39,469 nucleotides of DNA from Methanomassiliicoccus sp. UBA345 (GTDB lineage: Archaea; Thermoplasmatota; Thermoplasmata; Methanomassiliicoccales; Methanomassiliicoccaceae): positions 22,967 through 62,435 of the forward strand of contig DATD01000012.1 in assembly GCA_002504525.1 (NCBI GenBank), written 5' to 3'. The notes under the pieces were generated by a model, which was not told where the DNA came from, did not search any database, and worked only from the letters and a program-made list of their open reading frames with translations. This document shows, piece after piece, positions 22,956-31,170 of the stretch (within the stretch, counting starts at the first letter, position 1; every line of letters begins with the position of its first letter). A program made the position numbers and the translations under genes.

Positions 22956-24851
22956 TCAGCGCCCCCGGTCCTTGAAGAAGTTGATGACGTCGTTCACGGG
23001 ATGCTCCGACGGCACCGACGGCAGCTGGACGGAGAACTGGGCCGCTCTACGGTCCATGATGATGGCCGCGCCGACGTCGTTCTCGGTGCGTATGAGCCGA
23101 CCCACCGCCTGCAGCAGCTTGCGGGTCACCGGCGCCTTCACCGTATAGTCCCACCCGCGGCCGAACCTTACCTCATAGTAGTGCAGCAGCGCCCTCTGCT
23201 TGGCGGTCGGCTTCGGATACGGTATTCCGGCCAGGATCGCCACCTCCAGCTCCTTGTCCGGGAAATCGACCCCCTCGCTGACCCTTCCGCCCATGACGGC
23301 GAACAGCACCGCGCCCTCCGTCGAGGCCTTGAAATGCTCCACCTCGCTCATGAGGTCACACTGCGGCATCCCCCTCTGCTCCAGATGCACCTTCCTGCGG
23401 ATGCGTTTCAGCACCCCGTCCTTGATGAAGCGGTCCATCAGCTGGTATGACGGGAAGAACACCACGGTGTTGCGGTCCATGACATTGCACAGGGACACCG
23501 CATGGTCCTCCATCCGGTTGACCATCTCCTCGTCCCGGATCATCTCCTCATACTTGGTGGTCACGTCATCCAGATGGAACACCGCGCGGTTCTTTGGAGG
23601 GAACGGGGAGGGGAACATGCACATGCGGCTGTCGGCCGGGAGCCCCAGGGAATCGCGGTATTCGTTAAGAGGCACCAGAGTGCCGGACATGTGCACCGTG
23701 GCATTGCAATCCAGCAGAGGCCTGGCGGCCAGCGAGGGGTCGAGGCAGTACGCCTCGAAGGCAGGGTTCTCCCCTCCGACCACCAGCTTGACATAGTGCT
23801 CCTCATCCATGTCGATCCAGAACATGAGGTTGGCGCCCAGCGAGTGCATGTAGGAGCGGGGAAGGCGGCCCTCCTTCCTCTTGGCATCGCGGATGCTCTC
23901 CCCCAGCATCATCAGGTTCTTGGCCATGAGCATCAGGCTGCTGGAGGTGGCGGTGAACGCGGCCATGAGGACCTCGTCGAGGAACGACGGCGGGATCAGT
24001 CCATCGTCCTCGATCAGGTACTCCTCCATGGCGGCATCGAGGCCTTCCCTCAGCACCTGCAGCACATCCATGACGCTCACGCCCTCCAGCACCTCGGGGT
24101 CGCCGTGCTCGTCGACCTCCTTGGACACCAGATCGAGGAGGTGGATGGACAGCTTCACCGAACGGATCTCCCTGGCATACTCAGGAAGGTTATGGGCCTC
24201 GTCCACGATGACCACCAGGTCCTCGATCGGAACGTTCATCCAGTCCAGCAGGTTGTTCCTGATGAACGGCATGAAGAAGTAGGCGTACGGGGCGGTGACC
24301 ACCTCGGCGCCGGGCAGAAGGTCCTTAGCCAGCTCATGGGGGCACAGGCCCTTGCCATCGCAGTACTGGGCGAACTCCTCCACCGTGGGGAGGTGCTTGC
24401 GGCAGTAGTCCTCCACCTCCTGGAACGGCGTGGAGATCGTCGCATCGTAGAAGCGGCATCCGCCCTCCTTGCCCTGCATGGAGCGGGCCTTCCGCTCGGA
24501 GCACAGCTTGGAAAGCTCCTCCGGCGTGCCGGTCCTCAACTCGGGGTCCCGCTGTATGAGGGGGCAGGTGGACTGCCTTCCCTGTATCCCGACGCCCAGG
24601 AGCGGCCGCTTCTCGTTGATCTCTCGCAGCTCCAGCATGACTTGACGCTGCTGGGAGTTGGTGCGGGTGAGGTACAAAATCTTCTTGCCCTTTTCGAGCG
24701 CGGGGCCCAGCGCACCCGACAGCGAGCAGATCGTCTTCCCGGTCCCGGTGCCGCTCTCCAGCACCAAGTGGCCTCCGGAGCCGACGCTGGATGAGATCGT
24801 ATCCACAAGTTCGGCCTGGAACGGCCGGAGGGGATAGGGGAAGAGGTCCAT
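22956..24851 (-). CDS. XPD/Rad3-like Fe-S superfamily 2 DNA helicase
   Basis: ATP-dependent 5'-to-3' DNA helicase of 631 residues, of the archaeal XPD/DinG group. Motif I is ESGTGTGKT (about residues 33-41), motif Ia region YLTRTNSQQRQV, motif II DEAH in VVIVDEAHNLPEYA, motif III-like MSGTLVPLNEY, and motif VI QAVGRLIRT near the C-terminus. Four cysteines between motifs Ia and II (STCPL, KLCSER, GGCRFYD and GLCPHEL) match the XPD 4Fe-4S cluster layout. Expected roles are nucleotide excision repair or unwinding of unusual structures. ATG 24851 follows a TATA-like ATTATATGTA by about 25 bases, indicating a leaderless, single-gene transcript. Confidence 0.94.
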   Translation of the reverse strand: MDLFPYPLRPFQAELVDTISSSVGSGGHLVLESGTGTGKTICSLSGALGPALEKGKKILYLTRTNSQQRQVMLELREINEKRPLLGVGIQGRQSTCPLIQRDPELRTGTPEELSKLCSERKARSMQGKEGGCRFYDATISTPFQEVEDYCRKHLPTVEEFAQYCDGKGLCPHELAKDLLPGAEVVTAPYAYFFMPFIRNNLLDWMNVPIEDLVVIVDEAHNLPEYAREIRSVKLSIHLLDLVSKEVDEHGDPEVLEGVSVMDVLQVLREGLDAAMEEYLIEDDGLIPPSFLDEVLMAAFTATSSSLMLMAKNLMMLGESIRDAKRKEGRLPRSYMHSLGANLMFWIDMDEEHYVKLVVGGENPAFEAYCLDPSLAARPLLDCNATVHMSGTLVPLNEYRDSLGLPADSRMCMFPSPFPPKNRAVFHLDDVTTKYEEMIRDEEMVNRMEDHAVSLCNVMDRNTVVFFPSYQLMDRFIKDGVLKRIRRKVHLEQRGMPQCDLMSEVEHFKASTEGAVLFAVMGGRVSEGVDFPDKELEVAILAGIPYPKPTAKQRALLHYYEVRFGRGWDYTVKAPVTRKLLQAVGRLIRTENDVGAAIIMDRRAAQFSVQLPSVPSEHPVNDVINFFKDRGR

Positions 24852-24870
24852 TACCTCATCCCAAAGTCAT

Positions 24871-24880
24871 TACATATAAT
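24871..24880 (-). promoter_or_regulatory. TATA-like element of the XPD-like helicase
   Basis: Minus strand ATTATATGTA centred about 25 bases before ATG 24851, one of the clearest TATA matches in the window and consistent with leaderless transcription. Confidence 0.55.
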
Positions 24881-24916
24881 GGTCTTTCGGTCGGTTCTCC
24901 GAACGGAAAACAGCGC

Positions 24917-25768
24917 TCATCTGGCATCCAGGTCCACCAGTGGCTCGATGCGGCCGATGGCGCGCTCCATGAACGCGGTGTCGACCACCGTCACCTCCAC
25001 GGCGCCCGACGGGCATCTCTCGGCACACCTTCCGCAGCCGCGGCATGAGCGCTCATCGATCGCGGCATGCCCGTGCTGCATGGTGATAGCATCGACGAAG
25101 CACCAGCCCTCATCGGCGCACCGTCCGCAGCCGGTGCAGCGGTCGGTCACCCGGACCTCCACGCCGGGCATCCTGGTGACGCTATCGGCGATGCCGTGGG
25201 ACAGCTGGGGGAGCATCTTCCACAGGCAGCAGCAGGGACAGCAGTTGCATATCGACAGGAGGTCCTCCTTGGGGCCGGCGCTCAGCCACACGCTGTCGAT
25301 CTTGTTCCTGCCGATGAGGTGGACGAGGCCTTTCTCCCGCGCCTTGCGCATATGCTCGATGGCCTCATCCACTGTGACATGTCGGCCCATCTCGGGCGAT
25401 ATCCTGGTGGTCCCGCGCCCCAGGAAGATGCATCCCAGATCGCGAGGGTAGTCATGACAGTCGCTGGCATCGCGGCACATGCAGGTGTTCATTATGAAGA
25501 TGTAGCGAGACCGGCGCAGGAAATGATCGATGACCTGCGAGGGGAGCATGACGTTCTCGGGCCGCACCTCCACGCCCATCTCGATCTCCTGCGCCCTATT
25601 GGCGCTGACGGTGCGATCGCGGGGAAGGTAAAACATGTCGTCCTGGTCGAACAGGGCCTTCTCCACCCCCCGGCCCAGTATGGGCAGGCGGGTCAGCCGG
25701 GCCATGGTAAAACGGAGGTCAAAGACGGCCCGGAGCAGCCTGGTGGTAGCGGAGGTGCGGAGCCCCAT
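24917..25768 (-). CDS. Cysteine-rich ferredoxin-like iron-sulfur protein
   Basis: Protein of about 283 residues with 18 or more cysteines and no assigned role that I can name. The middle contains NTCMCRDASDCHDYPRDLGC and a dense ICNCCPCCCLW run. The C-terminal domain has two ferredoxin-like sites, CTGCGRCADEGWC (atypical final spacing) and CRGCGRCAERCPSGAVEV. No membrane helix is evident. Similar multi-cysteine ferredoxin-domain proteins occur in anaerobes, probably in electron transfer. ATG 25768 (MGLRTSATTR) is chosen because minus strand ACAGATTTAC at 25800-25791 lies 27 bases upstream; the frame itself opens at 25807. It is a single-gene unit between the helicase and a small acidic protein. 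Confidence 0.85.
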   Translation of the reverse strand: MGLRTSATTRLLRAVFDLRFTMARLTRLPILGRGVEKALFDQDDMFYLPRDRTVSANRAQEIEMGVEVRPENVMLPSQVIDHFLRRSRYIFIMNTCMCRDASDCHDYPRDLGCIFLGRGTTRISPEMGRHVTVDEAIEHMRKAREKGLVHLIGRNKIDSVWLSAGPKEDLLSICNCCPCCCLWKMLPQLSHGIADSVTRMPGVEVRVTDRCTGCGRCADEGWCFVDAITMQHGHAAIDERSCRGCGRCAERCPSGAVEVTVVDTAFMERAIGRIEPLVDLDAR

Positions 25769-25848
25769 GCGGGACCATGGCCTTTTTGCCGTAAATCTGT
25801 TGCGCACTCATCATGGGCAGGCCGCCATACCATGGGACCTGCGCCCTA

Positions 25849-25887
25849 AGAGAAATAGAAGGAGGGGGCGCCCCGAACGGACGCCCC
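25849..25887 (-). terminator. Possible terminator of the small acidic protein gene
   Basis: On the minus strand, GGGGCG (25887-25882) and CGCCCC (25870-25865) can pair around an 11-base loop, followed by a pyrimidine-rich run with T clusters (TTCTATTTCTCTT). It lies 15 bases past the stop at 25902. Weak as an intrinsic terminator but well placed. Confidence 0.35.
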
Positions 25888-25901
25888 GCTGAGAGCGGAC
25901 C

Positions 25902-26309
25902 TCAGGCCGGCCTTTTCCAACTTTCGGAATCTAGTGTTTCGTAGATGCTGGGCTCCCTCTCATTCTCATCCATCTGGGGCGACTCGGCGTTTATCAGGCT
26001 CCTGATGCGGTCCTTCTTGAACAGCCAGTAGTGGATGCGCCACTCCCGCCCATCGTACAGGGTGGTCTCCTCCCTCTCAGTGGTCAGTATGCCGGTGTCC
26101 TCGAGCATGTAGAAGGCATCCCGGTCCTCGGGCTCGAGTATGTTGTCGATGATCCTTTCGGAATATCCAAAGAAATTGAGGATATGCTGGGCCATTCCCT
26201 TGGCCTCCTCATCAGGCATGCCATCCCGATCGATCCCGTTGCGGATCGCGATGGTCAGCTCATCCAAGCTCAATGTCTCGCTGCACCCTTCTTTTTGATT
26301 TTTGTTCAT
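25902..26309 (-). CDS. Small acidic conserved protein, DUF6015-like
   Basis: A 135-residue acidic protein without signal peptide or membrane helix. The segments AQHILNFFGYSERIIDNILEPEDRDAFYMLED and TTEREETTLYDGREWRIHYWLF look strongly constrained and resemble the Thermoplasmata-type family I remember as DUF6015; that name is from memory. The first 20 residues and last 30 are low in conservation character. No catalytic motif is visible. A helical first half and a beta-rich winged-helix-like second half are plausible, so a DNA-binding or regulatory role is possible but unproven. Upstream, GAGGGGGATAAGAA serves as the ribosome site, and the gene diverges from the thiamine-binding-like protein across an AT-rich inverted repeat. 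Confidence 0.8.
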   Translation of the reverse strand: MNKNQKEGCSETLSLDELTIAIRNGIDRDGMPDEEAKGMAQHILNFFGYSERIIDNILEPEDRDAFYMLEDTGILTTEREETTLYDGREWRIHYWLFKKDRIRSLINAESPQMDENEREPSIYETLDSESWKRPA

Positions 26310-26514
26310 TTCTTATCCCCCTCTGACGATTACAGCCCTAGGCTTAAGCACCTGTGACATTCTTGGGAACAGGGATTATAAATTGATTTACTGATATTTA
26401 TCAATTTATAGAATTGTCCCCTTATGTACTTAACCTCAGGCCTCAAACAATCAATGTTCCGACCGCCGAATATAAGAAGGGCCGACAACTGATTATCAGT
26501 AGAGGTAATGAAGC
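26310..26514. promoter_or_regulatory. Divergent regulatory region with AT-rich inverted repeat
   Basis: The 205-base gap holds candidate TATA elements for each side: plus AATATAAG at 26469-26476, about 43 bases before ATG 26515 with GAGGT as ribosome site, and minus CTTAAG near 26343-26348 for the acidic protein. Between them lies a 34-bp inverted repeat whose arms themselves look like outward TATA boxes. Confidence 0.5.
26377..26410. repeat. 34-bp inverted repeat with perfect 11-base arms
   Basis: Left arm TATAAATTGAT (26377-26387) and right arm ATCAATTTATA (26400-26410) are exact reverse complements around the 12-base spacer TTACTGATATTT. In a GC-rich genome such an arm length is unlikely by chance. 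The centre-to-centre spacing of the arms is about 23 bases, roughly two helical turns, as expected for a dimeric regulator or a symmetric promoter. Confidence 0.75.
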
Positions 26515-26805
26515 ATGATCGCCGAGTTCACCATCATACCCATAGGGTCTGGGGAGAGCCTCAGCCCATTCGTGGCGGAATGCCTGAAGATAGTCAAGGC
26601 GAGCGGTCTGAGATATGAGCTCACCGCGACCTGCACCATCATTGAGGGCGAATATGACGAGGTCATGAGGGTCATCGGAGAATGCCATAAAAAGGTCCGC
26701 TCCATGTCCCGGCGGGTCGTCACCTCCATCCGCATCGACGACAGGGAGGGGGAGAGCAACGCCATCGAGCGGAAGGTGAGGAGCGTCGAGGAGAAGGCGG
26801 CCTGA
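26515..26805 (+). CDS. MTH1187/YkoF-type thiamine-binding-like protein (DUF77)
   Basis: A 96-residue ferredoxin-fold protein of the DUF77 family (MTH1187, YkoF relatives), members of which bind thiamine or its precursors. Family features are the opening MIAEFTIIPIGSGESLSPFV, the central GLRYELTATCTIIEGEYDEVM and the helix CHKKVRSMSRRVVTSIRIDDR. The start ATG 26515 has GAGGT eight bases upstream and a TATA-like element about 43 bases upstream. It is a single-gene unit convergent with the sensor kinase operon. Whether it senses, buffers or delivers thiamine here cannot be told. Confidence 0.9.
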   Translation: MIAEFTIIPIGSGESLSPFVAECLKIVKASGLRYELTATCTIIEGEYDEVMRVIGECHKKVRSMSRRVVTSIRIDDREGESNAIERKVRSVEEKAA

Positions 26806-26849
26806 GCGATCGATAGGCTGTGGCGGCAGAAGGGGCCATAGGGGGCGGT

Positions 26850-28343
26850 TCAGCGCGAGCATCCATTGGGCAGAGTGAAGTAGAACGACGAGCCCTCGCC
26901 CGGCCGTGAATCCACCCAGATGCGGCCGCCGTGCCGCTCCACGATCTTCTTGGCGATCGCGAGGCCGATGCCGGTGCCCTCATACTCCTCCCGCGTGTGA
27001 AGCCTCTGGAACAAAAGGAATATTCTTTCCTGGTCCTCCATCCTGATGCCGATGCCGTTGTCCCGGACCTCGAATATCCAGTCGCCCCCCTCCTCGCAGC
27101 AGCTGACGCGGACCTCCGGCCTCCCGGGACCATGGAACTTTATCGCGTTGCTGACCAGGTTCTGAAGCAGGGCCGTGATCTGAGCCTCGTCGGCCGGAAG
27201 GCGCGGCAAGGGATCGTGATCGATGACCGCCCCCTCCTCCCTGATCAGCTCCCTCAGGTTCCTGCATGCCAGGCCGAGCAGGCGCTCCATGTCCGCCATC
27301 TCCGAGGGCTTCGTCCTGGAGCCCACCCGGCTGTACTCCAGCAGGTCCTGCACGAGGTCCCTGGCCCTGATGGCTCCCTCCTTGGCGTAATATATGCACT
27401 CTTTCGCCCGGTCGTCCAGGTCATCGCCGCATCGCTTTTCCAGCAGGGCGAGGTAGCTGAACACCATGCGCAGAGGCTCCTGCAGGTCGTGCGACGCCAC
27501 ATACGCGAACTGCTGCAGCTCATCATTGGAGCGGGCAAGTTCCTCTGCCCTCTGCTCCAGCTGCATCTCCAGCTCCTTTCGGTAGGTGATGTCCACCACC
27601 AGGGTGGCGAAGTTGCCAGGCTCAATGGGGAACGCCGATACCAGGAACGTCTTGCCCGGCCGGAGCCTGGTGTCCTCGAAGGAGGCCGACTCCCCGGTCT
27701 CCATCACCCTTGCGAACCGCTCCAGATGTATCGGGGAGCCATAGATGTCGGATGCGAGGGCCCCGACCATCATCTCCTTGCGCATGCCGATCATCTGTTC
27801 CAGGGCTGGATTGACGTTCAAGGGCCGATAGTTCACGGCCCTGCCGCTCTCGTCTCGCATCAGTTCGTGCACGCATATGCCTTCGCTGCTGGATGAGAAC
27901 AGCGCCTCGTACCGTTTCCTGCTCTCCAGCAGCGCCTCCTCCGCCCGCCTCCGCGCAAGGAGCTGCTCGGTCTCCTGCAGCGCCCTCAGCGTGACGGGCA
28001 CCAGGCGTTCGATGCGCTGCTTCAGCACGTAGTCGCTGGCACCGGCCTTCATCGTCTCGATGGCCAGCTCCTCCCCTATGGCACCGGAGACGATGATGGC
28101 AGGAACGTCAGGCCTCATCTCCTGCAACATCTTCAGCGCGCTTATGCCGTCGAAGCCAGGGAGGGAATGGTCCAAGAGCGCGACGTCCGGGTCGGAACTC
28201 TCCAGCGCCTGAAGGAACGCGCTCCGGTCCTTGACCCAGCTGATCTCCGGATTGAGGCCGCCAAGGGCGAGCTCCCGCATCGCAAGCACATAGTCGGACT
28301 CGCTATCTTCCAGTATGAGGATGTGCGGACGGCGTCCGGTCAT
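26850..28343 (-). CDS. Receiver-PAS-histidine kinase (hybrid sensor kinase)
   Basis: Protein of 497 residues with three modules. An N-terminal receiver domain (residues about 5-120, phospho-acceptor Asp in VALLDHSLPGFDG) is followed by a PAS domain (about 145-255). Next comes a HisKA domain with the phospho-accepting His in YVASHDLQEPLRM, and then a HATPase domain with N-box LVSNAIKFHG, G1 VRDNGIGI and G2 GTGIGLAIAKKI. No membrane helix is present. ATG 28343 overlaps the upstream response regulator stop as ATGA; the longer upstream frame lies inside that gene. It is the last gene of a four-gene signalling operon, so it probably receives phosphate at its N-terminal domain from another kinase. 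Confidence 0.92.
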   Translation of the reverse strand: MTGRRPHILILEDSESDYVLAMRELALGGLNPEISWVKDRSAFLQALESSDPDVALLDHSLPGFDGISALKMLQEMRPDVPAIIVSGAIGEELAIETMKAGASDYVLKQRIERLVPVTLRALQETEQLLARRRAEEALLESRKRYEALFSSSSEGICVHELMRDESGRAVNYRPLNVNPALEQMIGMRKEMMVGALASDIYGSPIHLERFARVMETGESASFEDTRLRPGKTFLVSAFPIEPGNFATLVVDITYRKELEMQLEQRAEELARSNDELQQFAYVASHDLQEPLRMVFSYLALLEKRCGDDLDDRAKECIYYAKEGAIRARDLVQDLLEYSRVGSRTKPSEMADMERLLGLACRNLRELIREEGAVIDHDPLPRLPADEAQITALLQNLVSNAIKFHGPGRPEVRVSCCEEGGDWIFEVRDNGIGIRMEDQERIFLLFQRLHTREEYEGTGIGLAIAKKIVERHGGRIWVDSRPGEGSSFYFTLPNGCSR

Positions 28344-28804
28344 CGGGCGCCACCTTCTGGCTCCCGCTGCGTCCTGTTCAGCTCCAGCCAGTACGATCCC
28401 ATGTCCACCACCGTCTTGGAGAACGCGTCGCAATCGATAGGCTTGGTAACATAGCTGTTGGCGCCAAGGGCGTACGCCTCGACGATGTCGCTTTCCTCCT
28501 GCGAAGAGGTAAGGATGACCACGGGAATGCTCTTGGTGCACCCGTCGGCCTTTATCCTCTGCAGCACCTCGAACCCGTTGAGCTTGGGCAGCTTGAGGTC
28601 CAGCAGGACGACGCTCGGAAGGAGCGGCCCCTCCGGACGGTCACAGCAGCAGTACCTCATGACGTATTCCACCGCCTCCGCCCCGTCCTTCAGGTGGACC
28701 ATCCCGCCGGCCAGCTTCCTTTTCTTGAAAGCCCGCTTGATCAGCTCGGCATCGTTGGGATCGTCCTCCACCAACAAGATCTCGGCCCCGTTCTCGGCCA
28801 TCAT
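28340..28804 (-). CDS. Single-domain response regulator (Rcp1-like)
   Basis: Stand-alone receiver of 154 residues with no output domain. Acidic pocket EDD is near residue 13, the phospho-acceptor Asp lies in SVVLLDLKLPKLNGFEVL, the switch Ser/Thr in VVILTSSQEE, and the conserved Lys in YVTKPID. An insertion around residues 50-60 (RYCCCDRPEG) is typical of the Rcp1-like group associated with phytochrome-type kinases. It starts one base after the upstream kinase stop (28806) and its TGA overlaps the downstream hybrid kinase ATG, so it can act as a phosphate shuttle between the two kinases. Confidence 0.94.
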   Translation of the reverse strand: MMAENGAEILLVEDDPNDAELIKRAFKKRKLAGGMVHLKDGAEAVEYVMRYCCCDRPEGPLLPSVVLLDLKLPKLNGFEVLQRIKADGCTKSIPVVILTSSQEESDIVEAYALGANSYVTKPIDCDAFSKTVVDMGSYWLELNRTQREPEGGAR

Positions 28805-28805
28805 C

Positions 28806-29759
28806 TCATCTCACCCCCGACGTCGTAAAGAAGAACGTCGCTCCCTCGCCCGGAGCGCTCGTCGCCCATACCCTCCCGCCATGGCGGGTGATGACGCGTT
28901 CCACCAGGGCCAGTCCCACACCCGTGCCTTCGAACTCTCCCATCGGATGCAACCTCTCGAAGACGCCGAACAGCTTGTCGGCGTACTTCACGTCGAACCC
29001 GACGCCGTTGTCCCGGAGATAGTAGGCGCCCCCTTCAACGTCAGCCGCGTAGCCGGCCTCGATGAGCGCCCTCTCTCGCCCTCGCGTGAACTTGATGGCA
29101 TTGGATATCAGGTTCACGATGACCTGGCGGAACATGATGGCATCCCCGTACAGCAGCGGCGATGGATTACATACATAGCTGATGTCCCGCTCCGGCTCCT
29201 GCGACGCGATCTCGTCGAACACCTCCCTGGACATGACGCACAGGTCTATCTCCGAGGCCCGTATCTTCTGCCGGCCCAGCCTGGAGAACGCCAGTAGCCC
29301 GTCTATGAGGTCCCCCATCCGCCGGACGTTATCCTGGATCAAGGTCAGGTAACGTCGCCCCTCGCCGTCCAGGGCAGAGCAGCAATCCTCGGAGATGGCG
29401 CGGGAGAATCCGCCGATGGCCCGCAGGGGCGCCCTCAGGTCGTGCGAGACCGAATAGGAGAACGCCTCCAGCTCCGCGTTCACGGCCTCCAGCACCGCCC
29501 TGGTCTCTTCCACTTTGGCCCTCTCCGCCTCGATGTCCTCCAGCATGTTGAGCAGAGCGCGCTGGGTGTCCAACGAGCGGGACCTCTCCAGCTCCAGGTC
29601 CTCCAGGAGGTTCAGGGTGGCTGTGTTGACCTGGAGGAGCTCCTTCTTCTCCAGGAGTATGCTGTCGAGGGCCCTCAGGGTGCCTTGATGTACCTTCTGT
29701 AGCATGTCCAGGCGGTCCTGAAGCTCCGCGTCCTCGCTGTGGCCATCCAGGGAGGGCAT
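28806..29759 (-). CDS. Histidine kinase with coiled-coil N-terminus and no sensor domain
   Basis: Cytoplasmic histidine kinase of 317 residues. The first about 95 residues are heptad-rich coiled coil (LLEDLELERSR, NMLEDIEAERAK) with no PAS, GAF or membrane segment. HisKA follows with the phospho-accepting His in YSVSHDLRAPLRAIGGF. The HATPase domain shows N-box NLISNAIKFTRG, G1 LRDNGVGFD, F-box FGVFERLHP and G2 GTGVGLALVERV. It begins four bases after the PAS protein stop. The lack of a sensor domain and the coiled coil at the C-terminus of the preceding PAS protein suggest the two associate as a split sensor kinase. Confidence 0.93.
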   Translation of the reverse strand: MPSLDGHSEDAELQDRLDMLQKVHQGTLRALDSILLEKKELLQVNTATLNLLEDLELERSRSLDTQRALLNMLEDIEAERAKVEETRAVLEAVNAELEAFSYSVSHDLRAPLRAIGGFSRAISEDCCSALDGEGRRYLTLIQDNVRRMGDLIDGLLAFSRLGRQKIRASEIDLCVMSREVFDEIASQEPERDISYVCNPSPLLYGDAIMFRQVIVNLISNAIKFTRGRERALIEAGYAADVEGGAYYLRDNGVGFDVKYADKLFGVFERLHPMGEFEGTGVGLALVERVITRHGGRVWATSAPGEGATFFFTTSGVR

Positions 29760-29763
29760 CGAA

Positions 29764-31110
29764 TCATGCCTCCCGATCCCTCAACGACTCGATCTCCCTC
29801 TTCAGGGCCGCGACCTCTTTCTTGAGCTCCACCATCTTGAGCTCGCGGCCGACCGTCAACCGCTGGAACTTCTCAAGCTCCAGCAGGCGTTCCGTCTCCC
29901 GCTCCTGCCGTTCCCTCAGCTCGCGCTCGTACCGCTTGCGGGCCGTTATATCGCGGGCCGCTGCGAACACTCCGATGATGTTTCCGGCGTCGTCGCGATA
30001 CACCGACGCGTTATACAGCACCGGCGTGATGTGCCCGTCGCGGCGGCGGATCTCCAGTTCATAATCGCGGACCAGCCCGTCGCGGAAGACGGTCTCGTAT
30101 ACGGCTCGGGCGGCAGCGGGGTCGGTGAAGTAGTCGGAGAAGTCAGTGCCTGCGAGGTCTGCCTGGCTGACCCCCGTGATGTTGGCGGTGGCGGAGTTGG
30201 CGTCGGTGATCTTACCATCGGGGCCTATGGTCACCATGAGGTCCAGGCTGGCCTCTATGAGGCTCCGGTTGTATGTGCCAGCCTTGCGGAGCGCCTCGTC
30301 CGCCTGCCTCCTCTCGGTGATGTCCACGCCCGACTCCAGCACCACCGAGGAGCCGTCCTCGTCGATGAAGGGGTAGTCGAAGACCGCATACTGGCGGCCG
30401 TTGGGGCCGGTCCACTCCCAGGTATGCGGCCGGTTCGTTCTCAGCACCTCGAACGATTGGCAGTCCTCGCAGGGCTCCGAGCTGCCAAACAGGACCTCAT
30501 GGCATAGCCTCCCTCGGGGCTCCTCGAACTGCTCTATGAACGAGCGGTTGGCAAAGACGATCCGGCGGTCCGGGGACATCAGGATGATGTACGAAGGCAT
30601 CTGGTCCACGATATCGATGAAACGCTTCCGCTCTCTCCACGCCGCTCTTTCCGACTCGGCGTGCGATTCGATATCCGCGGTAACGTCCCGTGCCACGAGG
30701 GCTGCGCCCATCGTCATCCCCTGTTCATCCCTCAGGGGAGAGATGCGGACCGATGCTTGGATGGTCCCTCCGCCCCTGGTTCGCATCGCCGCTATGAACG
30801 GGGGAGCTGCGCCCTCCCACTTGATCAGCTCCATAGCATCGGAGGCCTGGTCCTCGTGTCCTGGAACGAAGAGCGCGTGGACCGGCATCCCCACGGCCTC
30901 GTCCTCCGAGTACCCAAGCGTCCTTCTGGCGCCTTCGTTCCAGAATGAGATCGTGCCGTCCCCGCTCATCACCATGATGGCGTCATCGGAGGAGCTTACC
31001 ACCAATGACCTAAGGAGCAGCGAGTCCTCCGTGGGAGGTCTGGGGACCGTTTCGATATCCACGCTCCGCTTGGACCCTTTCGGCCCCACCTTATCTCCAT
31101 GTTCCCCCAT
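29764..31110 (-). CDS. Three-PAS-domain sensor protein without kinase
   Basis: Soluble signalling protein of 448 residues with three PAS domains. PAS1 (about 30-150) contains IMVMSGDGTISFWNEGARRTLGYS. PAS2 (about 165-275) includes a Cys-rich insert, CHEVLFGSSEPCEDC. PAS3 (about 290-400) contains LMVTIGPDGKITDANSATANITG. A C-terminal coiled coil (ERELRERQERETERLLELE onward) ends the protein. There is no kinase, HAMP or output domain. ATG 31110 follows a ribosome site (GGGGGT five bases upstream); an earlier ATG at 31197 lies upstream of the TATA-like GATATATTAT and is rejected. It heads the kinase/receiver operon and most likely supplies sensing to the sensorless kinase next to it. Confidence 0.9.
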   Translation of the reverse strand: MGEHGDKVGPKGSKRSVDIETVPRPPTEDSLLLRSLVVSSSDDAIMVMSGDGTISFWNEGARRTLGYSEDEAVGMPVHALFVPGHEDQASDAMELIKWEGAAPPFIAAMRTRGGGTIQASVRISPLRDEQGMTMGAALVARDVTADIESHAESERAAWRERKRFIDIVDQMPSYIILMSPDRRIVFANRSFIEQFEEPRGRLCHEVLFGSSEPCEDCQSFEVLRTNRPHTWEWTGPNGRQYAVFDYPFIDEDGSSVVLESGVDITERRQADEALRKAGTYNRSLIEASLDLMVTIGPDGKITDANSATANITGVSQADLAGTDFSDYFTDPAAARAVYETVFRDGLVRDYELEIRRRDGHITPVLYNASVYRDDAGNIIGVFAAARDITARKRYERELRERQERETERLLELEKFQRLTVGRELKMVELKKEVAALKREIESLRDREA

Positions 31111-31170
31111 ATTCGACCCCCGCCTCACTTTATCAGTTAACAGGTATTGAGTAATACAAGTATTCATTGA

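Noticed and set aside
23502..24794. 430-codon open frame on plus antisense to the XPD-like helicase
   Set aside because: His/Gln/Val-rich shadow of the helicase codons; no motif, ribosome site or promoter.
24917..25768. Cysteine-rich protein as a methanogenesis enzyme subunit (heterodisulfide reductase type)
   Set aside because: No CCG motif pair of the HdrB kind and no membrane or flavin subunits nearby; the name would be unsupported.
26443..26862. 139-codon frame on minus opposite the DUF77 gene
   Set aside because: Pro/Leu/Asp-rich antisense frame; the plus strand gene has a ribosome site and family motifs.
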